A DNA stretch of 30,952 nt from Dehalococcoidia bacterium (GTDB lineage: Bacteria; Chloroflexota; Dehalococcoidia; UBA2979): the NCBI GenBank assembly GCA_004297315.1, contig SCTU01000253.1, forward strand, positions 1 through 30,952. The letters are read 5' to 3'. Each line of letters begins with the position of its first letter. The first letter of the stretch is position 1. Made by a program: the position numbers and the translations under genes. Below, piece after piece: positions 29,649 through 30,952 of this stretch. Under the pieces are notes generated by a model. It saw only the letters and a program-made list of their open reading frames with translations, searched no databases and had not been told where the DNA came from.

Positions 29649-30952
29649 ATGCGACTTCAGCGGGTGGCACTCATTGTCGCGGCGGGCGCGATGTTCCTCG
29701 TCCTCGCGGCGGCGGCGGCGTTGATCGCGCGCGAGCGGTCCGACGCCGAGGACCGATCGAGACGCACCGCCGCCCTCGAGGTCGGCCGCGTGCAGGCCGT
29801 GCTTCACACGCGCGCGGAGGCGCTCGCCGTCGCAGCCCAGGCGCTCGTGAAAGACCCCGAGGTCATGCAGTGGGCAACGGGCGGCCGGCCGCCGGCGTGG
29901 TACACCGGCGCGCCTCGCGAGCCGATCCGCGCGCCGGGCGCTGCGATTGCGGACTACGTCGTCTTCGTCGGTCCCGGCCCGACCGTGGTCGGGCAACAGG
30001 GGCTGCCTGCCGTCCTGCCGTTCAGCGGGCCGAACCTCCAGCGCGCGCCGCAGCGGTCGCTCGTCGCGGACGCCCAGACCGGCAACGTCCTGCGATTTCC
30101 CGACGCACCGGCCGTCACGGCAAGCGCGCGCAGCCACGCGGGGGGCGACGCCATCGCCGTCGGCGCCGCGGTCCTCCTCGACCGCGCGGAACTCGACGCG
30201 ATCGGGAAACTGGTTGGCCACGAGGTCCGCCTCGACTGGGTGCCGGCCGACGACGCGCCCGCGCGTGCCGAGGTGCGACGCTCGGGCGCGCAGGACCTCG
30301 CCGTCGGACGCCTCGAACAGGTCGTGGATGGCGAGGTCCTCGTCGCCTCTGTCGTGCTCGCTCCCGGGCAGACGGGTGGCGTCGCGGGCCAGCGAGGGCT
30401 GCTGATCGCGACAACCGTCATTGTGGCCGGCCTCGGCATGGGCGGAATCCTGCTGGCGCTCCGGGTGCTCGCCTCGCGCGTCGGCGAACTGGGCGACGCG
30501 CTTGCCGCCGGCCAGCCCGAGGCGGGCGACCAGCGCGTGCTCGCGCGCCTCGAGGGCAACGACGAAGTCGGCCGTGTCGCCACGTCGACGCTCGAGGCGT
30601 TCCGGCGCCTTCGAGGCCGCACGGACGCCGCCGTCGAGGAGGCGCGCGTCGCGACCGCGCGCCAGTTGCTTGGCGAGCACGTGATCCGCTCGATGGAGGA
30701 GGGGCTCCTCGTCGAACGCCCGGACACCGTCTGCATCGTCTGCAACCCGGCCGCCGTCGGGCTCCTCGGCGTCGCGCTCCACGATCTAGTCGGGGAACGC
30801 GGGACGGTGGAACGGACGCTGGGGAGTGAGTTGTACGCGGCGCTGGTGAGGCGCGCGCGGGAGGAGCCGGACCAGCCGCCGCTGGTGATGACCTGGGGCG
30901 CGCGCGACCTCGTCTTCGACTCCTACGAGGTGCCCGAGGTGCGCGGCGACGA
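29649..30952 (+). CDS. Membrane sensor with HAMP-like and PAS domains (3'-truncated by window edge)
   Basis: An open frame from ATG 29649 to the last base, 434 codons, with no stop in the window. TM1 lies at about 5-26. An extracytoplasmic sensor region of about 230 residues follows, then TM2 around 256-278 (LLIATTVIVAGLGMGGILLALR). After it the chain shows a HAMP-like segment (VGELGDALAAGQPEAGDQ, EVGRVATSTLEAFRRL), then a PAS-type start, HVIRSMEEGLLVERPDTVCIVCNPAAVGLLG. This layout is usual for histidine kinases such as the PhoR/WalK group. No kinase domain is inside the window, so a diguanylate cyclase or other output remains possible. The -10 and the ATG are close enough for leaderless expression. 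Confidence 0.8.
   Translation, partial: MRLQRVALIVAAGAMFLVLAAAAALIARERSDAEDRSRRTAALEVGRVQAVLHTRAEALAVAAQALVKDPEVMQWATGGRPPAWYTGAPREPIRAPGAAIADYVVFVGPGPTVVGQQGLPAVLPFSGPNLQRAPQRSLVADAQTGNVLRFPDAPAVTASARSHAGGDAIAVGAAVLLDRAELDAIGKLVGHEVRLDWVPADDAPARAEVRRSGAQDLAVGRLEQVVDGEVLVASVVLAPGQTGGVAGQRGLLIATTVIVAGLGMGGILLALRVLASRVGELGDALAAGQPEAGDQRVLARLEGNDEVGRVATSTLEAFRRLRGRTDAAVEEARVATARQLLGEHVIRSMEEGLLVERPDTVCIVCNPAAVGLLGVALHDLVGERGTVERTLGSELYAALVRRAREEPDQPPLVMTWGARDLVFDSYEVPEVRGD

Noticed and set aside
1..30952. tRNA, rRNA, CRISPR arrays, insertion sequences or phage genes
   Set aside because: No cloverleaf-like segment, regularly spaced repeat, transposase motif or phage structural gene was recognised anywhere. 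Short tRNA-like structures cannot be fully excluded without a covariance search.

Overview
This is a very GC-rich bacterial chromosomal window with tightly packed genes. No gene-free stretch exceeds about 265 bases, and no rRNA, tRNA, CRISPR array, transposase or phage gene was seen. The gene content fits an aerobic or facultative heterotroph. The sufR-like/sufC/sufB/sufD/Rieske/sufS/sufU/sufT order, the YcbZ/LonB-type Lon-like protease, GlcDEF and a split methylmalonyl-CoA mutase suggest Chloroflexota (perhaps Dehalococcoidia/Tepidiforma-like) or a deep Actinobacteriota-like lineage. That placement is inference from gene content only.

Layout. (1) 1-4.9 kb, plus strand: the 3' part of citrate synthase; a lower-GC hypothetical gene with a possible PD-(D/E)XK-type motif; a DinB-like protein and a transglutaminase-fold protein, closely coupled; a small membrane protein; a PIG3-type quinone oxidoreductase; and an NmrA-like SDR. 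(2) 4.9-9.9 kb, plus strand: an MmgE/PrpD-family protein, a Lon-like ATP-dependent protease with a closely spaced HAD-like phosphatase, and a membrane-anchored cupredoxin. (3) 9.9-10.3 kb: a structured non-coding leader, a 27-codon TTG-started ORF encoding a histone-H1-tail-like Lys/Ala/Pro peptide, and two hairpins. (4) 10.4-15.5 kb: an inositol-monophosphatase-family gene (minus strand) divergent from glcD-glcE-glcF (glycolate oxidase). (5) 15.5-19.0 kb, minus strand: a Cache-like/HD-GYP c-di-GMP phosphodiesterase and an orphan Tat lipoprotein of the peptide/nickel-binding family. (6) 19.15-19.77 kb, plus strand: a membrane-anchored protein that aligns with Rieske proteins but lacks all four cluster ligands while keeping the two disulfide cysteines. 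(7) 19.8-26.4 kb, minus strand: a compact eight-gene SUF iron-sulfur operon led by a SufR-like regulator. (8) 26.6-29.6 kb, plus strand: a MaoC/PhaJ-like hydratase, methylmalonyl-CoA mutase large subunit and FabG/PhaB-like reductase. (9) 29.65 kb to the end: a PAS sensor protein, probably a histidine kinase, cut by the window edge.

How they work together. Citrate synthase, GlcDEF, methylmalonyl-CoA mutase, PhaJ-like and PhaB-like proteins make a C2/C3/C4-CoA and glyoxylate-linked central metabolism plausible. SUF supplies clusters for enzymes such as GlcF. Several genes have a TANNNT -10 hexamer ending 6-10 nt before the ATG and no Shine-Dalgarno, which suggests that leaderless mRNAs are common here. 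The most unusual items are the mini histone-tail ORF with its structured leader and the cluster-less Rieske-like protein.
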